Positions 7,276 through 15,500 of a stretch of 21,570 nucleotides of DNA are shown here, one piece after another. Origin of the DNA: an uncultured Methanobrevibacter sp. (GTDB lineage Archaea; Methanobacteriota; Methanobacteria; Methanobacteriales; Methanobacteriaceae); contig CAJOMK010000006.1 in NCBI GenBank assembly GCA_905235495.1, positions 1 to 21,570 on the forward strand, written 5' to 3'. The position numbers were made by a program, and so were the translations under genes. Numbering within the stretch: the first letter of the stretch is position 1; each line of letters starts with the position of its first letter. Below the pieces are notes generated by a model that saw nothing but the letters and a program-made list of their open reading frames with translations, did no database searches and was not told where the DNA came from.

Positions 7276-8994
7276 TTATTTATTTTCCTTTTCCCATTCC
7301 TTATAGGATTGCTTGATTAACTTTTTTATATTGTCAAATCCATGTTTCAAGTCCACTTCACTCATTCTCTTGTTCATTTCACATCTTAATTGGAAGTCTT
7401 CAACTGTGTTTTCAAATGTTTCTATTATCTCTTCTTCTGAAACATCTTCTCCCAAGCCTAAGTTAATGAATCCATGTTCTACATTTCCAAAGATATGGCT
7501 TAATTCTCTTTCATTTTGACAAAGGCAGATGCAAGGAACTCCAAGTGAAGCTATTTCATACATGGTTCTACCAGCAGAGGTAAATATCAAGTCTGCATCA
7601 TGCATATGTTCGCTCATGTTCTTGACATTTTCATAGATTTCTATTCTTTCATTGTCCTTGTATTTTTCTTGGATTTCTTTTTTATTTGAATATCCTAGTC
7701 CTAAGATAATCTCAATCTTGTTTTTGTAATTGCTATTCAAGATTGATTCAAGAACCTTTTCGGTTAGATTGTTTGGATCTGTTCCTCCAAATGTAAGAAG
7801 AACCTTTTCCACATCCTCTTTAATTTCCTTAAATGATTGATAGTAAAAATCATCTTTTAGAATGTAATACTTATGTCCAGAGTAAAGGTTTTGAAGAGGT
7901 ATCTTATGTTCGTATAATGCATCAAAGACCATATGTGCATATTTCACTCCCCCTCCAACATCTTCAAAGTTCACAATGAAGAATCCTTTGTTCCTAAGGG
8001 CTTTTGTATACTTTGAATTTGTATTGAGTATGTCATTGATTACAATATCTGGGTCATATTCAACTATTTTCTCAACCAATTCATCTTTTGCCTTATCATC
8101 AGCCTCTTTTCCTTGGCTTTTGTCGCTGTTATGGGTAATGTAAGGATAGTTGTTGTTGCTTACAATTTCTATTCCCAATGGCTGTGCCTCATCAAGCAGG
8201 AACATCATTTCATGATTGACCAATTTGGAAGCTATTGACAATGCTCTGTATATGTGGCCGGTTCCGATTTCATGAGATGCGTCAGCTTTAATCAGTATTT
8301 TCTTTTTCTTCATGATTCTCTCAGCAACCCACCAATCCTCATAGTTGTCGATGTCAATGCTTTCCTGTTTTGATATTTCAATAAGTCCGATATGGTATCC
8401 AAGACGGCTGTTTTCAGTTACAAATTCTCTTTTTGTTGCAAATATGCTTCCAGTCTCTTTATAAGCTTTTGGCAAGTATTGCCTGTTCACTCTTTCCTTG
8501 TATAGTGGGAAATACTTTCTGTTCTCTTCATCGTATCCCCAACTCAAGTGCCTGTCGTCCACCACACTGATTACTGTGTCGAAGAACTCGGCATCGTTAT
8601 TTTTGCTTAATAATGTTTCAATAGCTAAATCTAAGGTTTTTGTCTTAAGAAGTGGGGAAGTAGGCTGTACAGTGATTACAGCATCATATTTTTCATCCGC
8701 ACTTTTTTCCTTTTGAATTGTAGCGTCATAAATTACAGGATCAAGAGGAATTGAGTCTTCTGCAAGTTTTCCATCTCTTTTTATTGTCTCTGCACCAAAT
8801 TTTTCTGCAATGAACTTGATTTCATTGTCATCAGTTGTCACAACAACGTCATCAACATATTTTGATGCCTTTCCAATTTCTATTGTATGGGCTATAAGTG
8901 GTTTTCCTCCAAGCAATCTTATGTTTTTACGAGGAATGCCTTTTGAACCCCCTCTAGCAGGTATTACAACTAAAATCTTATTATCATTATACAT
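7276..8994 (-). CDS. fused CMP-nonulosonate cytidylyltransferase and PseG-like UDP-sugar hydrolase
   Basis: This 572-residue protein has two enzyme domains. Residues 1-227 are a NeuA/PseF-type cytidylyltransferase: ILVVIPARGGSKGIPRKNI for nucleotide binding, VVTTDDNEI, and VQPTSPLL, which activates the sugar as its CMP form. Residues 229-572 resemble PseG, the GT-B-fold hydrolase that removes UDP from a 2,4-diacetamido-trideoxy hexose: KADASHEIGTGHIYRAL (the catalytic-type His is H247), LLTFGGTDPNNL (403-407) and SAGRTMYEIASLGVPCI. The two act on either side of NeuB in the pathway, so one chain supplies the first and third of three successive steps. Met228 (codon at 8311-8313) sits exactly at the junction with a weak upstream purine run, so a separate hydrolase from internal initiation is possible. 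The start at 8994 follows AAAGG. Confidence 0.85.
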   Translation of the reverse strand: MYNDNKILVVIPARGGSKGIPRKNIRLLGGKPLIAHTIEIGKASKYVDDVVVTTDDNEIKFIAEKFGAETIKRDGKLAEDSIPLDPVIYDATIQKEKSADEKYDAVITVQPTSPLLKTKTLDLAIETLLSKNNDAEFFDTVISVVDDRHLSWGYDEENRKYFPLYKERVNRQYLPKAYKETGSIFATKREFVTENSRLGYHIGLIEISKQESIDIDNYEDWWVAERIMKKKKILIKADASHEIGTGHIYRALSIASKLVNHEMMFLLDEAQPLGIEIVSNNNYPYITHNSDKSQGKEADDKAKDELVEKIVEYDPDIVINDILNTNSKYTKALRNKGFFIVNFEDVGGGVKYAHMVFDALYEHKIPLQNLYSGHKYYILKDDFYYQSFKEIKEDVEKVLLTFGGTDPNNLTEKVLESILNSNYKNKIEIILGLGYSNKKEIQEKYKDNERIEIYENVKNMSEHMHDADLIFTSAGRTMYEIASLGVPCICLCQNERELSHIFGNVEHGFINLGLGEDVSEEEIIETFENTVEDFQLRCEMNKRMSEVDLKHGFDNIKKLIKQSYKEWEKENK

Positions 8995-9320
8995 TCTAAA
9001 ACCTTTAGCTATTGATTTTTAATTCATTAATTTTAAAAATTCAAAATTATCTCTTGTTTTGGGTTGGATTTTATAAATTTAAAATTTCCTTCCAATTTTG
9101 TTTGAATTTTAAAAAATATTATTAATTAAGACAAACTAATAATAGTATATTATTAATTAATATTAAATTTTATTAATTAAGGAAGTTATATTAAAAAAAT
9201 CTTTAAATTGATTTTTAGATAATAATTTAAAAATAATTTAAACTAATAATTTAAACAATAAGACAAATTTCATTTAAAAATTAATTTGATAATTTATTAT
9301 TAAAAAATCAAGGTGTAATG
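8995..9320. promoter_or_regulatory. divergent promoter region between nonulosonate cassette and hypD
   Basis: This 326-base A/T-rich gap must hold promoters for both directions. TTTATAAA at 9070-9077 would place a minus-strand start near 9045, a fair fit for the cassette. TTATTAATTAA occurs three times (9119-9129, 9150-9160, 9170-9180), and ATAATTTAAA-like units recur from about 9221 to 9258. No TATA box for hypD stands out. No gene or RNA gene is visible. Confidence 0.4.
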
Positions 9321-10373
9321 ATGGCTAGTATGAAAGAGATGGCTGATACTTTATTAAAAAGAATAAATGATTTAGCCACTCCTGTTAAAATTATGCATGT
9401 TTGTGGTTCCCACGAACATACAATTATGGAATATGGTATCAGATCTTTGCTTCCTCCGGAAGTGGAGATTGTAGCTGGCCCAGGATGTCCAGTATGTGTT
9501 GTTCCTTCAAGAGAAATTGATGAATGTTTACAATTGATAGATAAAGGAGTTACCGTAACCACCTTCGGAGACATGTTAAGAGTTCCAGGTTCTAACGGTT
9601 CTCTTGCTGAAGCTAAAGCTGAAGGTGCTGATGTAAGAGTGGTTTATGGTATTCCAAATGCAGTTGAAATTGCAGAAAAAGTAGATAATGATGTAGTATT
9701 CATGTCTGCAGGTTTTGAAACCACAGCTCCTGCAACTGCTTCTGAATTATTGAACAAACCTCCTGAAAACTTTTCAATCATTTCATGCCATAGGTTGATT
9801 CCCCCTGCAATTGACTTTTTAATCAATTCCGGTGAAACCAACTTAAATGCATTGATTGAGCCAGGACATGTATGTACAATTTTAGGAACTGAACCATTTG
9901 AAAAGTTCTCTACAGAATATGGCATTCCTCAAGCTGTAGCTGGTTTCAATCCATTGGATATCTTAATGTCTGTCTATATGATTTTAAGGCAAATAGACAA
10001 CGGAACTCCAAGAATCGATAATGAATATAAACGTGCTGTAAGAACTAAAGGTAATGTAATCGGTAAGGAAATGATGGATGAAGTATTCCATGTAGTAAGC
10101 AGAGAATGGAGAGGCTTCCCTAAGATACCTGATTCAGTTCTTGAAGTCAATGATGAATTTGCTGAGTGGAATGCAAGAGAAAAGTATGACATTGAAGTCA
10201 AAGATGTTACCGAAGCTCCTAAAGGTTGTATTTGTGGCCCAATATTAAGGGGTATGGCAAAACCAACCGACTGTAAATTATTCAGAAAAGCATGTAATCC
10301 AATGCATCCAATCGGTGCATGTATGGTAAGTAAGGAAGGAACTTGTAATATTGCTCATAGATACAGTAGATAA
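9321..10373 (+). CDS. hypD: hydrogenase maturation factor HypD
   Basis: HypD works with HypC (and HypE/HypF) to build the Fe(CN)2CO group inserted into [NiFe] hydrogenases, which methanogens need for H2 use. Visible signatures are VCGSHEHTIMEYGI, GPGCPVCVVP, FETTAP, GHVCTILG and a cysteine-rich tail (CICGPILRG, then CKLFRKAC, GACMVSKEGTC) holding the [4Fe-4S] ligands. At 350 residues it is full length. Two ATGs lie in tandem (9318 and 9321). AAGGTG ends at 9315, so 9321 gives the 5-base spacing seen in neighbouring genes and is preferred; 9318 adds one Met. Other hyp genes are not in the window. Phosphoglycolate phosphatase follows at once and may be cotranscribed. Confidence 0.95.
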   Translation: MASMKEMADTLLKRINDLATPVKIMHVCGSHEHTIMEYGIRSLLPPEVEIVAGPGCPVCVVPSREIDECLQLIDKGVTVTTFGDMLRVPGSNGSLAEAKAEGADVRVVYGIPNAVEIAEKVDNDVVFMSAGFETTAPATASELLNKPPENFSIISCHRLIPPAIDFLINSGETNLNALIEPGHVCTILGTEPFEKFSTEYGIPQAVAGFNPLDILMSVYMILRQIDNGTPRIDNEYKRAVRTKGNVIGKEMMDEVFHVVSREWRGFPKIPDSVLEVNDEFAEWNAREKYDIEVKDVTEAPKGCICGPILRGMAKPTDCKLFRKACNPMHPIGACMVSKEGTCNIAHRYSR

Positions 10374-10407
10374 GTGAGTTGCGATTAACACTGATTGGGG
10401 TTTTAAT

Positions 10408-11112
10408 ATTGTAAAAATAGATGCAATAGCTGTAGATGTTGACGGAACAATTACTGACAGCAGAAGAAGGGTTTGTCATAGTGCATTGGATGCTCTTCGT
10501 AAAGCGGAAGATGCAGGGATTCCAGTAATCATTGCAACTGGAAACATTTCCCATTTCGCTTATGCAGTAGCTACACTTGTTGGAACTACTGGAGGATTGG
10601 TTTGTGAAAATGGTGGAGTCATTTATCAAGACGGATATAATGACAATAGGGTAATTGTTTTAGGAGATATCTCCAAAGCTCAAAAGGCTTATGACTTTTT
10701 GCTTGAAAAGTTTGGAAAAGACATTCCATTTAAGATTGTGGAAGATTCTGATGCAAGGGTTTCTGAAATTTGTTTTTATAAAAATATGGACTCAGAACCT
10801 CTAAAAGACTTATTGAACGACTTTGATGTGGAAATATATGATAGCGGTTTTGCACTTCACTTGACTGATTCTGAAGTTGATAAGGGAACAGGACTTGCAG
10901 ATTTGGCTAAGCTTTTAGATTACAATATTGAGAATATAATGTGCATAGGTGACAGTGAAAACGATATTGATTTCCTCCGTGCTGGAGGATTCAAGGTTGC
11001 AGTTGCTAATTCCTGTGATGAACTTAAGGAAATAGCAGATTATGTCTGTGAGAACAAGTATGGTGATGGAGTGACTGAAGCTATTGACAAGTTTGTTTTT
11101 AACCAAGATTAA
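10408..11112 (+). CDS. archaeal phosphoglycolate phosphatase (HAD family), start codon abnormal
   Basis: The product removes phosphate from 2-phosphoglycolate, as in the archaeal TA0175-type HAD phosphatases. Motif I is AVDVDGTITDSRRR (codons 10429-10470), motif II is IIATGN, and motif IV is GDSENDIDFLRAGG, with a C2-type cap between. The first in-frame ATG (10486) lies after motif I and cannot be the true start, since it would remove the catalytic aspartate. Upstream, back to the in-frame TGA at 10375-10377, there is no ATG, GTG or TTG. Either ATT at 10408 starts translation (then VKIDAIAVDVDGT, 234 residues), or one base is missing after TTG 10409-10411, which would give a normal TTG start. 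The stop is TAA 11110-11112. The gene follows hypD by about 35 bases. Confidence 0.85.
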   Translation: MVKIDAIAVDVDGTITDSRRRVCHSALDALRKAEDAGIPVIIATGNISHFAYAVATLVGTTGGLVCENGGVIYQDGYNDNRVIVLGDISKAQKAYDFLLEKFGKDIPFKIVEDSDARVSEICFYKNMDSEPLKDLLNDFDVEIYDSGFALHLTDSEVDKGTGLADLAKLLDYNIENIMCIGDSENDIDFLRAGGFKVAVANSCDELKEIADYVCENKYGDGVTEAIDKFVFNQD

Positions 11113-11167
11113 ATCATTTGTTTTACCAAGATTAATTGAATTATATTGTTTAACCAATTGATTAAAT
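11092..11167 (+). repeat. degenerate repeats at the 3' end of the phosphatase gene
   Basis: TTTGTTTTTAACCAAGATTAA at the gene end is echoed as TTTGTTTTACCAAGATTAA from 11118, and more loosely as ATTGTTTAACCAATTGATTAA from 11145. The pattern suggests the last codons and stop were duplicated into the spacer. The remaining spacer to 11208 shows no gene. Confidence 0.5.
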
Positions 11168-11208
11168 GATTATTAAATATTATTTTATGTCCTTTATTGT
11201 GTGATAAT

Positions 11209-12513
11209 ATGTTATATGAATTAGCGGAAGAAGCAAAAAGAGAAGTTTCAAAATATTCTGATGACTATGAGTTCTTTTTGGACAACAGTGAATTGCTCCA
11301 ATTGGATACTCAGAAAACAGATTTGAATTTTGCAAAGGAAGAAATCAATTTAGGAATTGGTATAAGAGTCATTAAGGATGGAAGGGTAGGTTTTGCCTTC
11401 ACTTCAGATATGAGTGAAATTCCAAAGACCTGTGAAAATGCTTACTTGAACTCTAAACTCAATTCTGTAGATGAAAATTTCTCTTTTGCTGAAGTGGAAA
11501 AATTGCCAAAAATAAATGGAACCTTTGATAAGAAATTCAGAGACCTTGATTTGGATGAACTTACAGATTCCCTAAAATCCATATTGAACTGTATTGATGA
11601 CAATGGATGCCAAACCACTTCTGGAGGATTTTCAGCAGCAGAAGGTGAAGTGTTGATTGTAAATTCCAATGGTGTTGAAGCTTGTGATAAATCAACTGGC
11701 TTTGCATTAGGAGTTTCCATAAATGCTCTAAAAGATGATGATTTGGCAACTGCTTATGATTCAACTTCTTCATGTCTTTATGATTTGGATGGAATTAAAT
11801 TAGCTGAAGACCTTTGTGATTTGGCAAAATCCTCTTTAGGAGGTCAACACATTGAAACCGCTGATAAGGATGTTATATTGGGTTATCATGCAGTGACAGG
11901 ATTGCTTTCCACATTCATGAGTGGATTCAGTTCAGATAATGTTCAAAGAGGAAGATCAAGACTCACTGGCAAAATCGGTGAAAAGATAGTTACAGAAGGT
12001 CTTTCAATTTTTGATGATGGGACATACGATAGCGGTTTGAACTCTGGTGTAACTGATGATGAGGGAACTGCTTCCAGAAGAACTACTTTAGTTCAAGATG
12101 GTGTTCTTAAAGGATATTTGTATGATATCTACACTGCAAATAAGGATGGGGTGAAAAGTACTTCAAATGGATTTAGAGGTTCATATTCAGGAACTCCTTC
12201 CGTAAGCGGTTCAAACATTATTTTTGATTTTAAGGAACATGCTTTGGAATCTGAAATAAATGATGCATTCTTAGTTACTGATGTTTTGGGAGCTCATACT
12301 GCAAACCAAATCACTGGTGATTTTTCAGTTGAAGCAAGCAATTCATTCTTAATTGAAAAAGGTGATAAGAAACCTATTAAAAAAGCTATGATATCTGGTA
12401 ATATCTATGATTTGCTTGGCGATGTTATAGCTGTAGGTGATGAGGTAAAGCAAAGAGGGTCTTTCATTGTTCCTAAATTGCTTTTACATAATGTAAGAGT
12501 GGTGGGTAATTAA
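11209..12513 (+). CDS. TldE/PmbA-like subunit of the TldD/TldE protease family
   Basis: The 434-residue product belongs to the PmbA/TldD family; in bacteria TldD and TldE form a heterodimeric metalloprotease that trims small peptides. The N-terminal domain shows INLGIGIRVIKDGRVGFAFTSD. The C-terminal part shows SRLTGKIGEKI, DDEGTASRRTTLVQDGVLKGYLYD and GAHTANQITGDFSVEAS. The zinc HExxxH motif of TldD is absent, so this is the TldE-type subunit and not the catalytic one; a TldD partner is not in the window. ATG 11209 after GTGATAAT is preferred to the upstream in-frame TTG at 11197, which has no binding site. Length is normal. Confidence 0.88.
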   Translation: MLYELAEEAKREVSKYSDDYEFFLDNSELLQLDTQKTDLNFAKEEINLGIGIRVIKDGRVGFAFTSDMSEIPKTCENAYLNSKLNSVDENFSFAEVEKLPKINGTFDKKFRDLDLDELTDSLKSILNCIDDNGCQTTSGGFSAAEGEVLIVNSNGVEACDKSTGFALGVSINALKDDDLATAYDSTSSCLYDLDGIKLAEDLCDLAKSSLGGQHIETADKDVILGYHAVTGLLSTFMSGFSSDNVQRGRSRLTGKIGEKIVTEGLSIFDDGTYDSGLNSGVTDDEGTASRRTTLVQDGVLKGYLYDIYTANKDGVKSTSNGFRGSYSGTPSVSGSNIIFDFKEHALESEINDAFLVTDVLGAHTANQITGDFSVEASNSFLIEKGDKKPIKKAMISGNIYDLLGDVIAVGDEVKQRGSFIVPKLLLHNVRVVGN

Positions 12514-12608
12514 TCCCATCAAAAAATTAATTTATTTTTTTTATCAATAATTGATTTTTCATTAGTTTTTTATATACTATTTTATCTCTTTTAACTATTT
12601 ATCTCTTT

Positions 12609-12917
12609 TTATACAATATATTTAAATCTTTCATTAATTTTTTTATCTAATTCTTTGATTTTTCTATCTATCCTTTTAGTGTCTGTCTTATATGCATTTG
12701 AGACTTTTTTATTTATTTCCTTTTCTTTCTGTTTCAGATTCTTGTTAAATTTGGATGTTTTCAAGTCAAAAGCATCTTGAATGAAATTTTCAAACTCATC
12801 TTGGGATGAAAAGTCTGCAAAGTTTTTTTCTATTATCTTATCTACTTCTTCATTAAGTTTTTTCTCTTTTTCTTTTTTAGATAATTTCTTTTTATTTTTA
12901 GAATCTTCTTTTGCCAT
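12609..12917 (-). CDS. small lysine-rich coiled-coil protein of unknown function
   Basis: The 102-residue product is not recognised. More than a quarter of it is lysine, with runs such as KNKKKLSKKEKEKK near the N-terminus and long alternating Lys/Glu helices that look like coiled coil after residue 55. It has no cysteines, signal peptide or membrane segment. An excellent ribosome binding site (GGAGGTGG, five bases before ATG 12917) shows it is really translated. It lies 63 bases downstream of the GyrI-like gene on the same strand. A nucleic-acid-associated role would suit the charge but is only a guess. Confidence 0.75.
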   Translation of the reverse strand: MAKEDSKNKKKLSKKEKEKKLNEEVDKIIEKNFADFSSQDEFENFIQDAFDLKTSKFNKNLKQKEKEINKKVSNAYKTDTKRIDRKIKELDKKINERFKYIV

Positions 12918-12980
12918 AATTCCACCTCCTTTTATAGATGAAATAATAATTATTTCTATGAAATTAATGGAGGGATAAGA

Positions 12981-13451
12981 TTATCCCATTTTGATAACTG
13001 GCAATTGGATTTCAGTTATCATATCATTTTCATCTTCTACTTCATATTTGTTTTTAATATAAATTTCCTTAGGTGATCCGATAATGTCATATTTGTTTTC
13101 AATGGAGTATTCAGCCATTGTATTGTAGGTTTCTTGAATATTGTCCATGCTTCCATTATGGATACCTGATAATACTGTGTGTTCAATAAGGGTCACTATT
13201 CTTATTTCTTCAGTTTCATCAGGGTTTAATTCTGGGCTGATAGGAATTCCAACATCATAGACAACTTCATTTTCCTTTACAGTTCTGGGGTTATTGTAGA
13301 ATATTGCAAATAATTTTCCTGTGCTTTCAATTTCCTCAACTTCTAACCAACCGCTTAATTTACTGATTAAAACTTCCATATCATTCAGTGATCCTTTATA
13401 ATTCATAATCGCAACTTTTTGGTCTTCAATTGTTTTTTCATTGATTTCCAT
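12981..13451 (-). CDS. GyrI-like small-molecule-binding domain protein
   Basis: The 156-residue product looks like a stand-alone GyrI-like/effector-binding (SHS2-derived) domain, the ligand-binding module otherwise found on AraC- and MerR-type regulators. Support comes from KTIEDQKVAIMNYKGSL at the start, a central strand with FAIFYNNPRTVKENEVVYDVGIPI, VLSGIHNGSMDNIQETYNTM and a C-terminal SPKEIYIKNKYE followed by MITEIQLPV. No DNA-binding domain is present. ATG 13451 has AGGTG five bases upstream. It lies between moeA and the lysine-rich gene, all on one strand, so a three-gene operon is possible. The ligand is unknown. Confidence 0.75.
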   Translation of the reverse strand: MEINEKTIEDQKVAIMNYKGSLNDMEVLISKLSGWLEVEEIESTGKLFAIFYNNPRTVKENEVVYDVGIPISPELNPDETEEIRIVTLIEHTVLSGIHNGSMDNIQETYNTMAEYSIENKYDIIGSPKEIYIKNKYEVEDENDMITEIQLPVIKMG

Positions 13452-13548
13452 GTTTACACCTAAATTAAATAATATCTTTTTTAACTATTTAAATTTTTTA
13501 TTATAGTTATTTTTATTATCATTAACAATGGGATTGTTTTAAATAGGC

Positions 13549-14793
13549 TTAGTTAAACAAAATAACCTCTACCTCTTCACCTTCTTCAAGCAATTCGGTC
13601 TGTTTAGAAACTTTTGTATATCCTGTAGCACTTGCAAGTGAGAATATTGCTCCAGAGTCTTTGAATATTGGATAAACAGTATAGTCTTCAACTCTAACCA
13701 ATTGATATTGCATTCTTCCAATTGGAGAATGGATTCTTCTTGCTAAAGTTCCTTTAATTGTTTTGGATTCTACTTCCTCTTTAAATCCCGCTAATTTTTT
13801 GATTGCAGGTGCAACGAATACATTGAAGATTACAATTGCAGAAACTGGATTTCCAGGAAGTCCGATGACTATTTTTCCATCAACAACTCCAAGAATGGTT
13901 GGCTTTCCAGGCTGTACAGTGATTCCATGAATATAAACTTCTCCAAGTTCATCTAAAATATGTCTGATGTTGTCCCCAACACCTGCAGATGTTCCTCCTG
14001 AACATAAGAGAATGTCACATTCTTTTAATGATTCTTGAATCTTGGTTTTCAAGTCGTCATAGACATCTTTTACAATACCTAAGCATTTTCCTTCTGCACC
14101 ACAATTGTCTGTTGATGCCTTTATCATTTCACTATTTACATCATAAATCTTTCCAGGTTTCAACTCTTCCTGATTGGTCAACAATTCGTTTCCAGTTGAA
14201 ATGATTCCTACTTTAGGCTTTTTATAGACTTCAACGGTATCTATTCCTTGAGCAGCTATCACTCCTATTTTAGGAGGGTTAAGGAAGATGTTTTCTTCAA
14301 GTATTGTTTGGCCTTCCTTCACATCAAATCCCTTTTGTCCAATGTCTTGAGTAGGAGTGACGCTTGTCAATATCTCAATTTCATCTTCTTCAAGTTCATC
14401 GTTATCTTCTGCCTTATTGCAGAATTCTACCATGACAACAGCATTAGCACCATTTGGAATAGGTGCTCCAGTGCTTATTTCCACAGATTTTCCAAGTTCC
14501 ACAGTCTTGTCTGTAAATGAGCCCGCTTCTAAAAAGTCAATGACCTTAAGCTTTTTAGGGTTTTCTTCATTTACACCATAACTGTCTTCAGCTTTAATTG
14601 CAAATCCATCTTTCAATGACCTGTTAAATGGTGGAAAATCAATTTTACTTTCAATTTTACTAAATGTGATTCTATTGTTGCTCTGTGAAATGTCTATTAT
14701 TTCAGATTGTGGAGTATAGAGTTCATCAAATTTTTCATTAATGATTTCCTTTGCTTCTTCCACTTCTTTGATTTTTAAAAATTCTACACCCAT
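13549..14793 (-). CDS. moeA: molybdopterin molybdenumtransferase MoeA
   Basis: MoeA inserts molybdate (or tungstate) into adenylylated molybdopterin, giving the cofactor used by formylmethanofuran and formate dehydrogenases of methanogens. The 414-residue chain shows the family order: PPFNRSLKDGFAIKAEDSYG, ISTGAPIPNGANAVVMVE, VGIISTGNELL, ILLCSGGTSAGVGDN (MoCF/MPT-binding loop), GITVQPGKPTILGVVDGK and IGLPGNPVSA, then a C-terminal beta domain with RRIHSPIGRMQYQLVRV. Length is normal. ATG 14793 is preceded by AAGGTTGT. Many archaea carry two MoeA copies with different metal preference; this sequence alone does not say which this is. Confidence 0.92.
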   Translation of the reverse strand: MGVEFLKIKEVEEAKEIINEKFDELYTPQSEIIDISQSNNRITFSKIESKIDFPPFNRSLKDGFAIKAEDSYGVNEENPKKLKVIDFLEAGSFTDKTVELGKSVEISTGAPIPNGANAVVMVEFCNKAEDNDELEEDEIEILTSVTPTQDIGQKGFDVKEGQTILEENIFLNPPKIGVIAAQGIDTVEVYKKPKVGIISTGNELLTNQEELKPGKIYDVNSEMIKASTDNCGAEGKCLGIVKDVYDDLKTKIQESLKECDILLCSGGTSAGVGDNIRHILDELGEVYIHGITVQPGKPTILGVVDGKIVIGLPGNPVSAIVIFNVFVAPAIKKLAGFKEEVESKTIKGTLARRIHSPIGRMQYQLVRVEDYTVYPIFKDSGAIFSLASATGYTKVSKQTELLEEGEEVEVILFN

Positions 14794-15142
14794 TGTACAA
14801 CCTTATAAATTTTAGTTAAATATTTAATGTAAATTAGTATATTTTACTATTTGTAATTTTATATATTTTATATTATGTATTTTTGTAATATTATGTATTT
14901 TTGTAAAATTTTTTTAAAAAATAGAAATCTTTATAAATTATCTTGTTAGTATTTATATTAAGAAATATATAATATATAATAATAAATTATTTACTTTGTT
15001 TTAAACAATATTTTTTATTTTTTAATGAATAATATGAAATTTAATAATATTTATTCTAATTGTTTAATACTGATATTAATTTATTAATTATTTCAAATTG
15101 GTGTATTATTATAATTTTGGAGAATGCATAGGAAGTGAATTT
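14794..15142. promoter_or_regulatory. A/T-rich spacer with probable aIF1A promoter
   Basis: The gap separates divergent moeA and aIF1A. CTTTATAAATTA at 14929-14940 is the best plus-strand TATA candidate; several TATATAATA-like stretches at 14967-14980 are alternatives. The gap also contains a perfect tandem duplication at 14871-14906. No gene is visible. Confidence 0.4.
14871..14906. repeat. perfect 18-bp tandem duplication
   Basis: TATTATGTATTTTTGTAA occurs at 14871-14888 and again, immediately and without mismatch, at 14889-14906. It lies about 25 bp upstream of the probable aIF1A TATA box. Confidence 0.9.
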
Positions 15143-15448
15143 TTGAGTAAACCGCAAAATAATCAACAACAAGAATATAGAAGAGTTCGTACTCCAAAAA
15201 AAGGGGAGATACCTGGAGTAGTAGAACAAATTATGGGACATGGAAAAATTAAAGTTAGATGTGCTGATGGTAATATTAGAATGACACGTATTCCAGGTAA
15301 AATGAAAAAAAGAATTTGGATACGTGAAGGCGATGTAGTTCTTGTAAAACCTTGGGATTTCCAATCTGATGAAAAAGCAGATGTAATTTGGAGATACACA
15401 AGAACTGAATCCAATTGGCTTGAAAGAAAAGGTTATTTGACTATGTAA
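15143..15448 (+). CDS. eif1A: translation initiation factor aIF1A
   Basis: This 101-residue OB-fold protein binds the decoding site of the 30S subunit during initiation and is also linked to late 30S maturation in archaea. It is recognised over nearly its full length: RRVRTPKKGEIPGVVEQIMGHGKIKVRCADG, MTRIPGKMKKRIWIREGDVVLVKPWDFQ, then EKADVIWRYTRTESNWLERKGYL. The frame is open from 15098, but the family begins about where TTG 15143 lies, and GTGA at 15135-15138 gives proper spacing, so TTG is taken as the start (SKPQNNQQQEYRR...). It begins a same-strand run with the Rio1 kinase and KH genes. Confidence 0.93.
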   Translation: MSKPQNNQQQEYRRVRTPKKGEIPGVVEQIMGHGKIKVRCADGNIRMTRIPGKMKKRIWIREGDVVLVKPWDFQSDEKADVIWRYTRTESNWLERKGYLTM

Positions 15449-15500
15449 ATTAGGTAAATCATTGGATTTACTTTTTTTTATTTTTTATTCAATATAAATT

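Noticed and set aside
9644..9925. Minus-strand 93-codon reading frame
   Set aside because: It lies wholly inside hypD, antisense to conserved motifs, with no ribosome binding site.
10282..10629. Minus-strand 115-codon reading frame
   Set aside because: It is a shadow of the hypD end and the phosphatase start, both of which show clear family motifs on the plus strand.
10486..11112. Phosphatase start at ATG 10486
   Set aside because: It would remove the catalytic DVDGT motif, which is clearly encoded just upstream in the same frame.
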